A stretch of 9,438 bases of DNA from an uncultured Collinsella sp. (lineage in GTDB: Bacteria; Actinomycetota; Coriobacteriia; Coriobacteriales; Coriobacteriaceae). The DNA lies in NCBI GenBank assembly GCA_900552875.1, contig USCS01000051.1, forward strand, positions 1 through 9,438. Reading direction: 5' to 3'. Positions 1-7,158 of this stretch are shown in pieces (positions within the stretch are counted from its first letter, which is position 1; the number at the start of each line of letters is the position of its first letter). The notes below the pieces were generated by a model. It had not been told where the DNA came from. It ran no database searches and saw only the letters and a program-made list of their open reading frames with translations. Both the position numbers and the translations under genes were made by a program.

Positions 1-300
1 CCAGTCGCCGGCGGCACCGGGAGCCATGATGCTCACAGGGAAGCCATAGCCCACACTCGCGATGAGCGGACGCGCGATAAGGACGCAGATGGCGCCCTTC
101 AGGCAGTCGAGCAGCAGCGTGAGCGCCGCGACCTTGGGGCCGGCTACGCGCAGGGCGTTGGTGGTGCCGATGTTGCCGGAGCCCGCCTTGCGAATGTCGA
201 TGTGGTTGAACACGCGGCCCAAGATCAGGCCAAACGGAATCGCTCCGATAAAGAACGAGACCACGGCGCAGATGGCGGTCAGCAGAATCGGATTATGCAT
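1..300 (-). CDS. plsY: Glycerol-3-phosphate acyltransferase PlsY, N-terminal 100 codons (runs off the window)
   Basis: PlsY is an integral membrane enzyme that transfers the acyl group of acyl-phosphate to glycerol 3-phosphate, giving lysophosphatidic acid, the substrate of PlsC. The frame is open from the ATG at 298-300 to base 1. It begins MHNPILLTAICAVVSF, a first membrane segment, followed by the family's first signature, GSGNIGTTNALR, at about residues 40-51 (usual form GSGNxGATNxxR). A second hydrophobic stretch contains the DCLKGA motif at residues 65-70. The start overlaps the der stop codon by 8 bases (ATGCATAA) and follows AAGGAG at 308-313 with 7-base spacing, which suggests translational coupling to der. 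The C-terminal half is beyond the window, so completeness of the other two PlsY motifs cannot be judged. Confidence 0.95.
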   Translation of the reverse strand, partial: MHNPILLTAICAVVSFFIGAIPFGLILGRVFNHIDIRKAGSGNIGTTNALRVAGPKVAALTLLLDCLKGAICVLIARPLIASVGYGFPVSIMAPGAAGDW

Positions 301-1627
301 CCTTTTGCTCCTTCTTCCTAAAGAAGAGTCGAATGGGCGTGCCAGAAAAATCGAAGGTCGAGCGCATACGGTTCTCCACGTAGCGCTGGTAGGTGTCGTT
401 GACCAGGTCGCTGTGGTTGACGAAGAACGTGAACGTCGGCGGGTTGACGCCCGTCTGGGTCACGTAGTGCATGCGCAGGCGACGCTTGCCGTCCACCACG
501 GTGTGACCAAACTCACGCAGGTCGGTGAGGAACGTGTTGAGGCGCGAGGTGCTGATCTTTTGCGAGCGCGTCTTCTCGGCGGCGTCGACCATGCCCCAGA
601 TCTTCTCGATGCTGCGGCCAGTCAGGGCAGAGATGCGCAGGAACTGAGCCCAGGGAGCCATCACGCCCAGACGGCGGTCAATGGTCTCCATACAGGCCTC
701 GCGCTTGCGGTCGTCGTCGAGCAGGTCCCACTTGTTGAGCAGCACCACGATGGCGCAGCCGCGCTCGATGGCCAAGCCCATGACCTTCTGGTCCTGCTCG
801 GTGACGCCCACGGAGGCATCGACGACGAGCAGCGCCACGTCGGCGCGGTCGATGGCGCGCAGGCCGCGAACCATGGAGTAGTACTCGATGTTCTCGTACA
901 CGGTGCTCTTCTTGCGAATGCCCGCGGTGTCGACCATGCGGTAGTGCTTGCCGTTGCGCTCGACGACCGTGTCGATGGCGTCTCGCGTGGTGCCGGCAAT
1001 GTTGGACACGATGGAGCGGTCGGCGCCCAGGATGCGGTTAAACAGCGACGACTTACCGGCATTGGGGCGGCCGATGATGGCCACGTTCAGCGCATCGGGG
1101 AACTCGTCGGCGACCTCGTCCTCCTCCTCGGGTAACAGGGCCACGATGTCATCGAGCAGGTCACCCGTGCCGTGGCCGTGCAGGGCCGAGAGCGGCGTGG
1201 GCTCACCGATGCCGAGCGAATAGAACTCCCAGATGCTGTCGTTCTCGCGATCGGGGTTGTCGAGCTTGTTCACCAGCAGAAAGACCGGCTTGTCGCAGCG
1301 CTTGAGCATGCGAGCGACCGATTCGTCCTCCTCGGTGACGCCGGTGCGGCCGTCGACCACAAACAGGATGACGGCGGCTTCCTCGGCGGCGGCGAGCGCC
1401 TGATCGCGGATGGACGTGGCAAAGACGTCATCGCTCTTGAGCGGCTCGATGCCGCCCGTGTCGACGATGGTGAACTCGCGGCCGTTCCAATCGGCCGTGT
1501 GGTACGAGCGGTCGCGCGTGACGCCGCGGGACTCGTGGACGATGGCGTCCGAGGTCTGGGCCAGGCGGTTAACGAGCGTGGACTTGCCCACGTTGGGGCG
1601 TCCGACGACGGCGACGATAGGTTTCAT
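293..1627 (-). CDS. der: Ribosome biogenesis GTPase Der (EngA), two tandem GTPase domains
   Basis: Der is an essential GTPase that assists assembly of the 50S ribosomal subunit in the cytoplasm. The 444-residue product has the full family layout. The first G domain has the P-loop GRPNVGKS at 9-16, DTGG at 57-60 and NKLD at 120-123. An acidic linker lies at about 167-178. The second G domain has GRPNAGKS at 186-193, DTAG at 233-236 and NKWD at 298-301. A KH-like C-terminal domain covers about 355-440, with a short basic/acidic tail. The ATG at 1625-1627 is chosen because the protein starts MKPIVAVVGRPN as family members do and AAGGAG sits 5 bases upstream, overlapping the stop of the preceding gene. 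The open frame extends to 1798, but that extension lies inside the preceding gene. Length and motifs are normal. Confidence 0.98.
   Translation of the reverse strand: MKPIVAVVGRPNVGKSTLVNRLAQTSDAIVHESRGVTRDRSYHTADWNGREFTIVDTGGIEPLKSDDVFATSIRDQALAAAEEAAVILFVVDGRTGVTEEDESVARMLKRCDKPVFLLVNKLDNPDRENDSIWEFYSLGIGEPTPLSALHGHGTGDLLDDIVALLPEEEDEVADEFPDALNVAIIGRPNAGKSSLFNRILGADRSIVSNIAGTTRDAIDTVVERNGKHYRMVDTAGIRKKSTVYENIEYYSMVRGLRAIDRADVALLVVDASVGVTEQDQKVMGLAIERGCAIVVLLNKWDLLDDDRKREACMETIDRRLGVMAPWAQFLRISALTGRSIEKIWGMVDAAEKTRSQKISTSRLNTFLTDLREFGHTVVDGKRRLRMHYVTQTGVNPPTFTFFVNHSDLVNDTYQRYVENRMRSTFDFSGTPIRLFFRKKEQKDA
308..313 (-). promoter_or_regulatory. Ribosome binding site of plsY, inside the end of der
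   Basis: AAGGAG on the minus strand, 7 bases before the plsY ATG. It lies within the last codons of der (which encode the KKEQKDA tail), so it supports a start that overlaps the der stop codon. Confidence 0.85.
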
Positions 1628-1632
1628 CTGCT

Positions 1633-1638
1633 CTCCTT
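1633..1638 (-). promoter_or_regulatory. Ribosome binding site of der
   Basis: AAGGAG on the minus strand, 5 bases before the der ATG. Its first base is the last base of the TAA that ends the DUF512 gene. It decides the start at 1627 rather than any of the upstream in-frame codons. Confidence 0.85.
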
Positions 1639-3080
1639 TAATGGATAGGGTCAGCGGAATTAGTAGAGTCGGCAGGCACAATGCCAAGGATGTGCTCCAG
1701 GGTATCGAGCAGCTCATGTGGCATGGTCGACACCACATGAACCTCGGCGCCGCGACTGGTAAGGCTTGCGAGTAAATCGTCACGATGATACTCGTCAAGC
1801 GTCATGCCGTCAGCGTTGAACATGAGCTTAGGCACAAAGAGCATAACCCCCGACAGGTCTTGCGGCAGCTGCTCCAGGATGTCGCTTGCGACGATGAGGC
1901 CGGTCACGTCCACGTTGCCGCCAAAGTAGCGGTTCTTGATGGCCGTGACGGTGCCGGAAAGGCCGTGTGGAGACTCCACGAAGCGGGCGACGGTATCGCG
2001 TGCGCTGGCGCCTGAGAGGCACAGCAGGCGCTGGCCTCGGGCGGCGATTGCCTCGCGAACGTGGCACAGGCGCTCGGCATCGGCGGCGAGCACGTTGTCG
2101 GTCTCATCCAGATACGAGCGGATCATACCGATACCGTCGTAGTACTGTGGGTAGCCGTCGTAGAAATCGGCCTCGGGAGGCTCGATGCCGGCGTCCAGAT
2201 AGAACTCGTCGCTCATCTGGAAGGTGTGGCGGCCAAAACGCTCGTAGGCGCGGTCCTGGAAGGGGCGGATCATGGCGATAGTCTCGCGCGCCAGCTCGGG
2301 CTTGTCGCTATAGGACCAGCTAAAGCGGTTCTGGTGCTTGGTAAAACCGAGCGGCACAATGCCCAGGCTGGTGATCTGCTCATGCTCCTCGCAAAAGCGC
2401 AGGGTCTTTTCCAGCTCCTCGCCGTCGTTCATGCCGGGGCACAACACGATCTGCGCGTGAATCTCGATGCCGGCGGCCATGATGGCCTCGAGTACATCCA
2501 TGCCGCGCTGGGCGTTGCGGCCCATCATGCGGCGGCGGACGTCGGGGCTTACGGCGTGGACAGACACGTTCATGGGGCTCATGTTGCGTTGGATGACGTT
2601 TTGCACGTCCTCGTCGGTGAGGTTCGTGAGCGTGACAAAGTTGCCCTGCAAAAAGCTCAGGCGATAATCGTCGTCGCGAATGTAGAGCGTGGAGCGGCCG
2701 CCCTTGGGCAGCATCGTCATAAAACAGAACACACAGGCGTTGACGCAGGTGCGCATGCCGTCGAAGATGGGGCCGTCGAACTCCAGGCCCCAGTCCTCAC
2801 CGGGAAAACGGTCGAGCTCCACAGGGGTGACGGTGCCGTCGCGCGGGTCGAGAACCTCCAGCTCGACGGTGTCGTCGTCGGCTTCCCAAAGCCATACGAT
2901 CATGTCGGTGAGCTGCTCGCCGTTGACCGTGAGCACGCGCATACCCGGCTCGATACCCACATCCCATGCGGGTGATTCGGGGCGCACGTTCTTAACGAGC
3001 GCGCCCTCACCCGGCTCGGGGTCGCGGCTGCGCCCGTAATCGGCCACCTCGGCGGCGTATGCGGGTACGGTCTGGTCCAT
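1638..3080 (-). CDS. DUF512 family protein: PDZ domain plus radical-SAM-type iron-sulfur domain
   Basis: This 480-residue protein belongs to the DUF512 family, found near der and plsY in many Gram-positive genomes. Its biochemical role is, to my knowledge, not established. Residues about 22-95 form a PDZ-like domain (LVKNVRPESPAWDVGIEPGM, then TVNGEQL). A CX3CX2C cluster follows (C112, C116, C119), the radical-SAM signature that binds a 4Fe-4S cluster. Next comes the family block LPKGGRSTLYIRDDDYRLSF and GNFVTLTNLTDEDV. The C-terminal DUF512 region ends with KNRYFGGNVDVTGLIVASDI, close to the family consensus. The ATG at 3078-3080 lies 2 bases after the ispH stop. The only good ribosome binding site, AAGGAG, is 14 bases upstream, so ribosomes finishing ispH may reinitiate here. 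No membrane segment or signal peptide is seen, so it is probably cytoplasmic. The family call is firm and the function is unknown. Confidence 0.92.
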   Translation of the reverse strand: MDQTVPAYAAEVADYGRSRDPEPGEGALVKNVRPESPAWDVGIEPGMRVLTVNGEQLTDMIVWLWEADDDTVELEVLDPRDGTVTPVELDRFPGEDWGLEFDGPIFDGMRTCVNACVFCFMTMLPKGGRSTLYIRDDDYRLSFLQGNFVTLTNLTDEDVQNVIQRNMSPMNVSVHAVSPDVRRRMMGRNAQRGMDVLEAIMAAGIEIHAQIVLCPGMNDGEELEKTLRFCEEHEQITSLGIVPLGFTKHQNRFSWSYSDKPELARETIAMIRPFQDRAYERFGRHTFQMSDEFYLDAGIEPPEADFYDGYPQYYDGIGMIRSYLDETDNVLAADAERLCHVREAIAARGQRLLCLSGASARDTVARFVESPHGLSGTVTAIKNRYFGGNVDVTGLIVASDILEQLPQDLSGVMLFVPKLMFNADGMTLDEYHRDDLLASLTSRGAEVHVVSTMPHELLDTLEHILGIVPADSTNSADPIH

Positions 3081-3082
3081 GA

Positions 3083-3967
3083 TTAGCGGCAAAGCTCCTT
3101 GATGCGCGCAACGGCGCGTTCGATGTGTTCTTGCGGGGTGGAGGCTCCGGCAGTGATGCCAATGTGGCGCGCGCTGGCAAACCACGCGGCCTCAAGCTCG
3201 GAAGCTTCCTCGATGTGATGCGTGTGCTCGCAGACGTCAGTGCAGATCTGTGCTAAGCGGCGGGTGTTGCCCGAGTTCTTTCCGCCCACGATGACCATGC
3301 AATCACAGCGGTTGGCAAGTGACGCGGCTGCCTGCTGGCGCTCGCTCGTGGCGGCGCAGATGGTGTTGATCACGCGCAGTTCCTGCACGCGCGGGGTGAT
3401 GGAGGCCACAACCTCGGCCAGATTCTGCGTGGTCTGGGTGGTCTGAACAACCAGACCCACCTTGCCTTTGAGCGGTAGCGCGTCGGCGTCGGCGGCACAG
3501 CTCACAACTTGAGCGTCATCACCAGCGTGACCCAAAATGCCTTCGACCTCGGGATGGCCCGGCTCGCCCACGACGATCACGCGGTAGCCCTCGCGTACCA
3601 GGCGCTCGGCGGCCACGTGGACCTTCTTGACGTAGGGGCAGGTGGCATCGACCACGTCGAGGCCACGCTCGCGAGCGGCGTCGATGACCTGCGGCACCAC
3701 ACCGTGGGCGCGGATGATCACGGTGCCCGACGTGGCGTCGTCCAAGGTGTCGGCCAGACCGACGCCTGCCTCGGCGAGCTCGCGTACCACGATGGGATTA
3801 TGGATGAGCGGACCAAGCGTGTGGACCTGAGTGCTCTCCCCTGCCTGCGGCGCGGCGGCCAGCGCCATGTCGAGCGCGCGCTGCACGCCGTAGCAGGTGC
3901 CGGCGTGGGCGGCGATTTCGATGATGGGGGCGCCTGCCTTGCCGAGCACAGCCTCGACAGTGTTCAT
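3083..3967 (-). CDS. ispH: 4-hydroxy-3-methylbut-2-enyl diphosphate reductase (IspH/LytB)
   Basis: IspH is the last enzyme of the MEP pathway. It reduces HMBPP to isopentenyl and dimethylallyl diphosphate using a 4Fe-4S cluster. From the ATG at 3965-3967 the product is 294 residues. The three cluster cysteines are present: C25 in AGTCYGVQRA, C110 in DATCPYVKK and C204 in NTICAATSERQ. Substrate-binding landmarks are also visible: GPLIHN at 52-57, IRAHGV at 85-90, GHPEVEG at 137-143 with the catalytic glutamate at 140, VQTTQ, GGKNSGNTRRL, and GITAGASTP near the C-terminus. Two starts are plausible. The ATG at 3982 lies 2 bases after the plsC stop with only a weak upstream AGG. The ATG at 3967 has GAGGAAG just upstream and is preferred; the other would add five residues. 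A still longer frame to 4012 overlaps plsC. No fusion to ribosomal protein S1 is seen. Confidence 0.97.
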   Translation of the reverse strand: MNTVEAVLGKAGAPIIEIAAHAGTCYGVQRALDMALAAAPQAGESTQVHTLGPLIHNPIVVRELAEAGVGLADTLDDATSGTVIIRAHGVVPQVIDAARERGLDVVDATCPYVKKVHVAAERLVREGYRVIVVGEPGHPEVEGILGHAGDDAQVVSCAADADALPLKGKVGLVVQTTQTTQNLAEVVASITPRVQELRVINTICAATSERQQAAASLANRCDCMVIVGGKNSGNTRRLAQICTDVCEHTHHIEEASELEAAWFASARHIGITAGASTPQEHIERAVARIKELCR

Positions 3968-3984
3968 GACTTCCTCGCCCATGG

Positions 3985-4713
3985 CTAGAACCTGCCCGGG
4001 TGCTCGGCGCACAGGTCGTCGCGCATGGCGTAGACGCGGTTCATGGCCTCGGACTCAAACCATGCCAGGCGCTCCTTGCGCTTGAGCTCGGCCGGTGCAT
4101 CCGAAAGCGAGATGGCCTTGCCGGCACGGATCCAGCACTTCTTGGGGCGCATGAGCTTTTTGCCCGCAGGCGTAATATCGGACCAGCCGCAGATGGCGAG
4201 CGGGTTGACGGGCGCCTTGCCCATCTGGGCAATGAGCGCAAAGCCGCCGTGGACCTCGGGCTTGATCTCGCGCGAGCGGATGCGCGTGCCCTCGGGGAAG
4301 ATCAGGACATCCTCGCCGCGCTGCAGTGCGTGCTGGGCGGCACGCAAGCACTTCATGTCAGCGGTGCCACGCTCGACGGGAATGCCGCCTACGCGGCTAA
4401 AGGCCCAGCGCACGATCTTGGTTTTGGCGAACTCGGACTTAAAAATGGGGCGAATGCGGCGGCCGCCAAAGAACAGCGCCGTCTCTACAGCCAGGAGCTC
4501 GGCCATCGAGGTGTGGTTGCAGATGACCACGCTGCCGCGGCCTTCCTGGCGCTCAAACAGCAGATCGGCGTCCTCGACCTTCCAGCGCCACATGAGCTTG
4601 GAGAAGGCCCAGAGGATTGCCATGACCACGACGACGGTGCCGCGTATGAGCGCGGGGAACTCGGCGTAGGGGGCGTTGTAGTAATCCTCGGGCGTCTGTT
4701 TAAACAGGCGCAT
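3985..4713 (-). CDS. plsC: 1-acyl-sn-glycerol-3-phosphate acyltransferase (PlsC family) with an HX4E motif
   Basis: PlsC acylates lysophosphatidic acid to phosphatidic acid at the inner face of the membrane, the step after PlsY. The 242-residue protein has one hydrophobic anchor at about 24-42 and then the acyltransferase blocks: motif I NHTSMAEL at 66-73, motif II GGIPVERG at 109-116, motif III FPEGTRI at 139-145 and motif IV around VNPLAI at 169-174. Motif I is normally NHX4D. Here the acidic residue of the His-Asp pair is Glu (H67, E72), read directly as codon GAG. The enzyme is otherwise complete and normal in length. The ATG at 4711-4713 follows AAAGGAGG with 6-base spacing, 3 bases after the cmk stop. 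The exact acyl substrate is not shown by the sequence. Confidence 0.93.
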   Translation of the reverse strand: MRLFKQTPEDYYNAPYAEFPALIRGTVVVVMAILWAFSKLMWRWKVEDADLLFERQEGRGSVVICNHTSMAELLAVETALFFGGRRIRPIFKSEFAKTKIVRWAFSRVGGIPVERGTADMKCLRAAQHALQRGEDVLIFPEGTRIRSREIKPEVHGGFALIAQMGKAPVNPLAICGWSDITPAGKKLMRPKKCWIRAGKAISLSDAPAELKRKERLAWFESEAMNRVYAMRDDLCAEHPGRF

Positions 4714-4716
4714 GGG

Positions 4717-5403
4717 CTACCTCCTTTGGTTGATGAGGTCCTCGATAATGCGGACGACCTCGTCGATGGTGTGGGCGGTGGAGTCGACATGCACGGCGTC
4801 CTCGGCGGGCACGAGCGGCGCGACCTCGCGGCTGCTGTCGAGCTTGTCTCGCTGCTTGAGGGCGTCGAGGGTTTCATCGACCTCGGCCTCGAGCTGCTCT
4901 TCGGAGAGCGGCTGAGCGTCGCTTTGGTGACGCTGCAGCACACGGCGACGGGCACGCTCGCGCGGGTCGGCGGTCAGGAACACCTTGACCTGCGCGTTGG
5001 GGAACACGACGGTTCCGATGTCGCGACCCTCGGCCACGATATCGCGGTCCTCGGCGGCGCGGCGCTGATGGATGAGCATGGCAGCGCGCACGCCCGGGTA
5101 GGCCGAGACCTTGGAGACGTTGGCGTCCACCTGCGGGGTGCGAATGGCAGCCGAGGCGTCCTGGCCGTCAATGGTCAGGCGCGTATCCTCGCCGGTGCCG
5201 TTGGTAAAGCGAATCTCGATCTGCTCGGCGAGGGCGTCGATTGCCGTCTCGTCGTCCAGATCGATGCCGTGGTCGAGCGCGGCGAAGGTGACGGCGCGAT
5301 ACATGGCGCCCGTGTCGAGCTTGTTAAAGCCCAGCTGGCGGGCAATCTCCTTGGCGATGGTGGACTTGCCGGAACCGGCGGGGCCGTCGATGGCGACGAT
5401 CAT
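4717..5403 (-). CDS. cmk: (d)CMP kinase, cytidylate kinase
   Basis: Cmk phosphorylates CMP and dCMP with ATP in the cytoplasm, recycling and supplying pyrimidine nucleotides (CDP is also needed, via CTP, for CDP-diacylglycerol). The 228-residue protein has the normal bacterial length. It shows the P-loop GPAGSGKS at 7-14, the family block LDTGAMYRA at 29-37, GRDIGT at 126-131, a lid with RARRRVLQ at 150-157 and the motif RDKLDSSREVAPL at 185-197. The ATG at 5401-5403 follows AAGGAAG with about 6-base spacing. Cmk starts a tight run into plsC and ispH, an arrangement of cmk beside ispH that recurs in Gram-positive bacteria. It is separated from rluB by 66 bases, so a promoter of its own is possible but none is convincing. 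Confidence 0.97.
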   Translation of the reverse strand: MIVAIDGPAGSGKSTIAKEIARQLGFNKLDTGAMYRAVTFAALDHGIDLDDETAIDALAEQIEIRFTNGTGEDTRLTIDGQDASAAIRTPQVDANVSKVSAYPGVRAAMLIHQRRAAEDRDIVAEGRDIGTVVFPNAQVKVFLTADPRERARRRVLQRHQSDAQPLSEEQLEAEVDETLDALKQRDKLDSSREVAPLVPAEDAVHVDSTAHTIDEVVRIIEDLINQRR

Positions 5404-5469
5404 GTAATGCTTCCTTTCGGTGGTTGACGTGCTGGTATAGGACGCGGGCGTTGCTTTCTGGCGGGCTGG
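5404..5469. other. Short rluB-cmk intergenic gap
   Basis: Sixty-six bases between the rluB stop and the cmk start. It contains the cmk ribosome binding site (AAGGAAG, minus strand). A TATACC on the minus strand resembles a -10 element, but no acceptable -35 hexamer lies 16-18 bases upstream. No hairpin followed by a T run is present. It looks like a leader within an operon. Confidence 0.4.
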
Positions 5470-6441
5470 CTATCCCGTGTAGCGCTCGCGGTAGGTGTTG
5501 CGCTTGGGCGCGGAGCCGTGGCTGCCGTGGTGACGCGTACGGGTCGCGGGGGTTTCCTGGGGCTTGTCACCGCGCTTGGAGGCAGCTTGCTTAGGCGGGA
5601 TGCCGCCGGCCTTGAGGATTTGCACCTCGCGGTCGGTAAGCTCGCGCCAAGAGCCTTTGGCCACGTCCTTGAGCTCCAGGCCGGCGAAGTTACAGCGATG
5701 CAGGCGAATCACTGGGTGGTGGATCTTGCTCAGCATGCGCTTGACCTGGTTCTTGCGGCCCTCGCGGATGATGACCTCCACGGCGGTGGTGCCGGGCTTG
5801 ACGCCTTGCGGAGCCACGGCCTCGGCCTCGCGCGCGGTAATGACGCAGCAGATCGCCGGCTGGCAAAGGCCGTCATCGAGCTCGATGCCGCGACGGAGTG
5901 GTTCCAAGTCGCGATCGGTCAGGTGGCCGTCCACGAGCGCCTGGTAGGTCTTGTAGACGTGCTTGCTGGGGTGCAGCAGATCCTGCGACAGGTCGCCGTC
6001 GGTGGTAAAGAGCAAAAGGCCCGTGGTGTCGCGGTCCAAGCGACCCACCGGGAAGAGTCCCGGAAAGCGGTCGCGCGGGACCAGGTCGGCCACACAAGGT
6101 CGCTCCTGCGGATCGCTCATGGTGGTGAGATAGCCGGTCGGCTTGTAGAGCATCAGGTACACGGCGCCCTGACCGAGCTTGACGAGCATGCCGTCGACCT
6201 CGATATGGTCGCGGTCGACGTCGACCTTGGTGCCCAGTTCGGTCGCGACCTGGCCGTTGACGGTCACGCGGCCGGCGGTCATCAGGTCCTCCGAGCCACG
6301 GCGGCTCGCCACGCCCGCGCGCGCCAAAAAGCGCTGCAGGCGCATGGTGTGCGGGTAGACGGGCTGGGCGTCGGCTGCGGGCGCCGCGTTGCCCACGGCG
6401 CTTGACACGCCCGTCTCCCCTGCTTCGTTAGTCCTCGTCAT
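5470..6441 (-). CDS. rluB: Ribosomal large subunit pseudouridine synthase, RluB/RsuA family
   Basis: Enzymes of this family convert a specific uridine of rRNA to pseudouridine. Placement beside scpB is typical of the Gram-positive RluB type that modifies 23S rRNA. The 323-residue product has an N-terminal tail (1-32) rich in Ala and Pro, an S4 RNA-binding domain (about 33-80, MRLQRFLARAGVASRR), then the catalytic domain with the signature GRLDRDTTGLLLFTTDGDL at 133-151; D136 is the expected nucleophile. The block REGRKNQVKRMLSKI at 227-241 is also typical. A basic, low-complexity tail (about 284-323) follows the domain. The ATG at 6439-6441 overlaps the end of scpB by 14 bases and follows GGAGG with 6-base spacing. 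An internal Met33, where shorter homologs would begin, has no ribosome binding site. The precise target uridine (RluB versus RsuA-type) cannot be proved from sequence alone. Confidence 0.92.
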   Translation of the reverse strand: MTRTNEAGETGVSSAVGNAAPAADAQPVYPHTMRLQRFLARAGVASRRGSEDLMTAGRVTVNGQVATELGTKVDVDRDHIEVDGMLVKLGQGAVYLMLYKPTGYLTTMSDPQERPCVADLVPRDRFPGLFPVGRLDRDTTGLLLFTTDGDLSQDLLHPSKHVYKTYQALVDGHLTDRDLEPLRRGIELDDGLCQPAICCVITAREAEAVAPQGVKPGTTAVEVIIREGRKNQVKRMLSKIHHPVIRLHRCNFAGLELKDVAKGSWRELTDREVQILKAGGIPPKQAASKRGDKPQETPATRTRHHGSHGSAPKRNTYRERYTG

Positions 6442-7147
6442 GCATGTCCTCCGAGGTATCGCCGGTGGTCAGAAGCTTTGCGTCATCGGTGTCATCAACA
6501 CCGGTATCGATCAGTTCGCGCTCTTCGTCCAGGTCCTCGGCCTGCTCCTCGAGCGTGGACTGAATGCTGCGGCCGCTCAGGCGCTCGCGGATAAACTGGC
6601 GCGACTGCTCGTCGGGGGCAAACTGCTCCAAATCGGGCAGGTCGCGGGTGGAGCGCAGGCCGAACTTCTCCAAAAAGGCGTTGGTCGTGCCGTAAATGAT
6701 GGCCTGACCGCGCTGGGGGTCGCGGCCGAGCTCGCGCACCAGGCCCTTGTCAACGAGCGATGCGATGACGCCGTCGGAGTTGACGCCGCGGATGCCCTTA
6801 ACAACCTCGCGCGTGACGGGCTGGTGGTAGGCGATGACGGCCAGGGTCTCGAGCGCTGCCTGCGACAGTTTTTGAGTGTCCCAGCTCAGCACGTAGGCTT
6901 CAACCACGTCGTGGTAGGCGGGGTGCGTAAACAGGCGCCAGCCACCGGCGACCTCGCGCAGTTGAAAGCCGCGGTTGGCCTCCTCGTACTCAACCTTGAG
7001 CTCGGCGAGCAGCGATGCGCACTCGCCGGGGGCGATATCCAGTGCGCCGGCCAGCGCGGGCGCACTCACCGGGTCACTCGACACAAGCAGCAGTGCCTCG
7101 AGGGCGCCTTTGAGGCTGTTTGTCTCTAGCGTGGAAAGGGTTGACAT
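6428..7147 (-). CDS. scpB: Segregation and condensation protein B (ScpB)
   Basis: ScpB is a dimeric winged-helix (kite) subunit that binds ScpA in the Smc-ScpAB condensin, which compacts and separates chromosomes. The 239-residue protein carries the highly conserved block LSQAALETLAVIAYHQPVTR at 95-114 followed by EVVKGIRGVNSDG. It also has the wing region ending IIYGTTNAFLEKFGL at about 150-164. The C-terminal 40 residues are very acidic and of low complexity, a variable tail in this family. The ATG at 7145-7147 follows AGGAG with 8-base spacing and lies 11 bases after the scpA stop. The end overlaps rluB. The scpA-scpB-rluB order is a common arrangement and supports cotranscription. Confidence 0.96.
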   Translation of the reverse strand: MSTLSTLETNSLKGALEALLLVSSDPVSAPALAGALDIAPGECASLLAELKVEYEEANRGFQLREVAGGWRLFTHPAYHDVVEAYVLSWDTQKLSQAALETLAVIAYHQPVTREVVKGIRGVNSDGVIASLVDKGLVRELGRDPQRGQAIIYGTTNAFLEKFGLRSTRDLPDLEQFAPDEQSRQFIRERLSGRSIQSTLEEQAEDLDEERELIDTGVDDTDDAKLLTTGDTSEDMHDED

Positions 7148-7158
7148 GGTAGCCGCTC

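Noticed and set aside
1628..1798. Upstream extension of der to an ATG at 1798
   Set aside because: The extra residues lie inside the DUF512 gene, do not belong to the Der family, and the ribosome binding site at 1633-1638 fixes the start at 1627.
3081..3185. Upstream extension of the DUF512 gene to 3185
   Set aside because: The added residues (His- and Arg-rich) are an out-of-frame reading of the end of ispH; the PDZ-containing protein begins naturally at the ATG at 3080.
4000..5427. A 475-codon plus-strand open frame opposite plsC and cmk
   Set aside because: It lies in exact antisense codon register to two well-identified genes, shows no domain or membrane pattern of its own and is explained by rarity of TTA, CTA and TCA codons in those genes.
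5404..5469. Promoter of cmk
   Set aside because: A TATACC resembles a -10 element but the expected -35 position reads CCAGAA; not enough to call.
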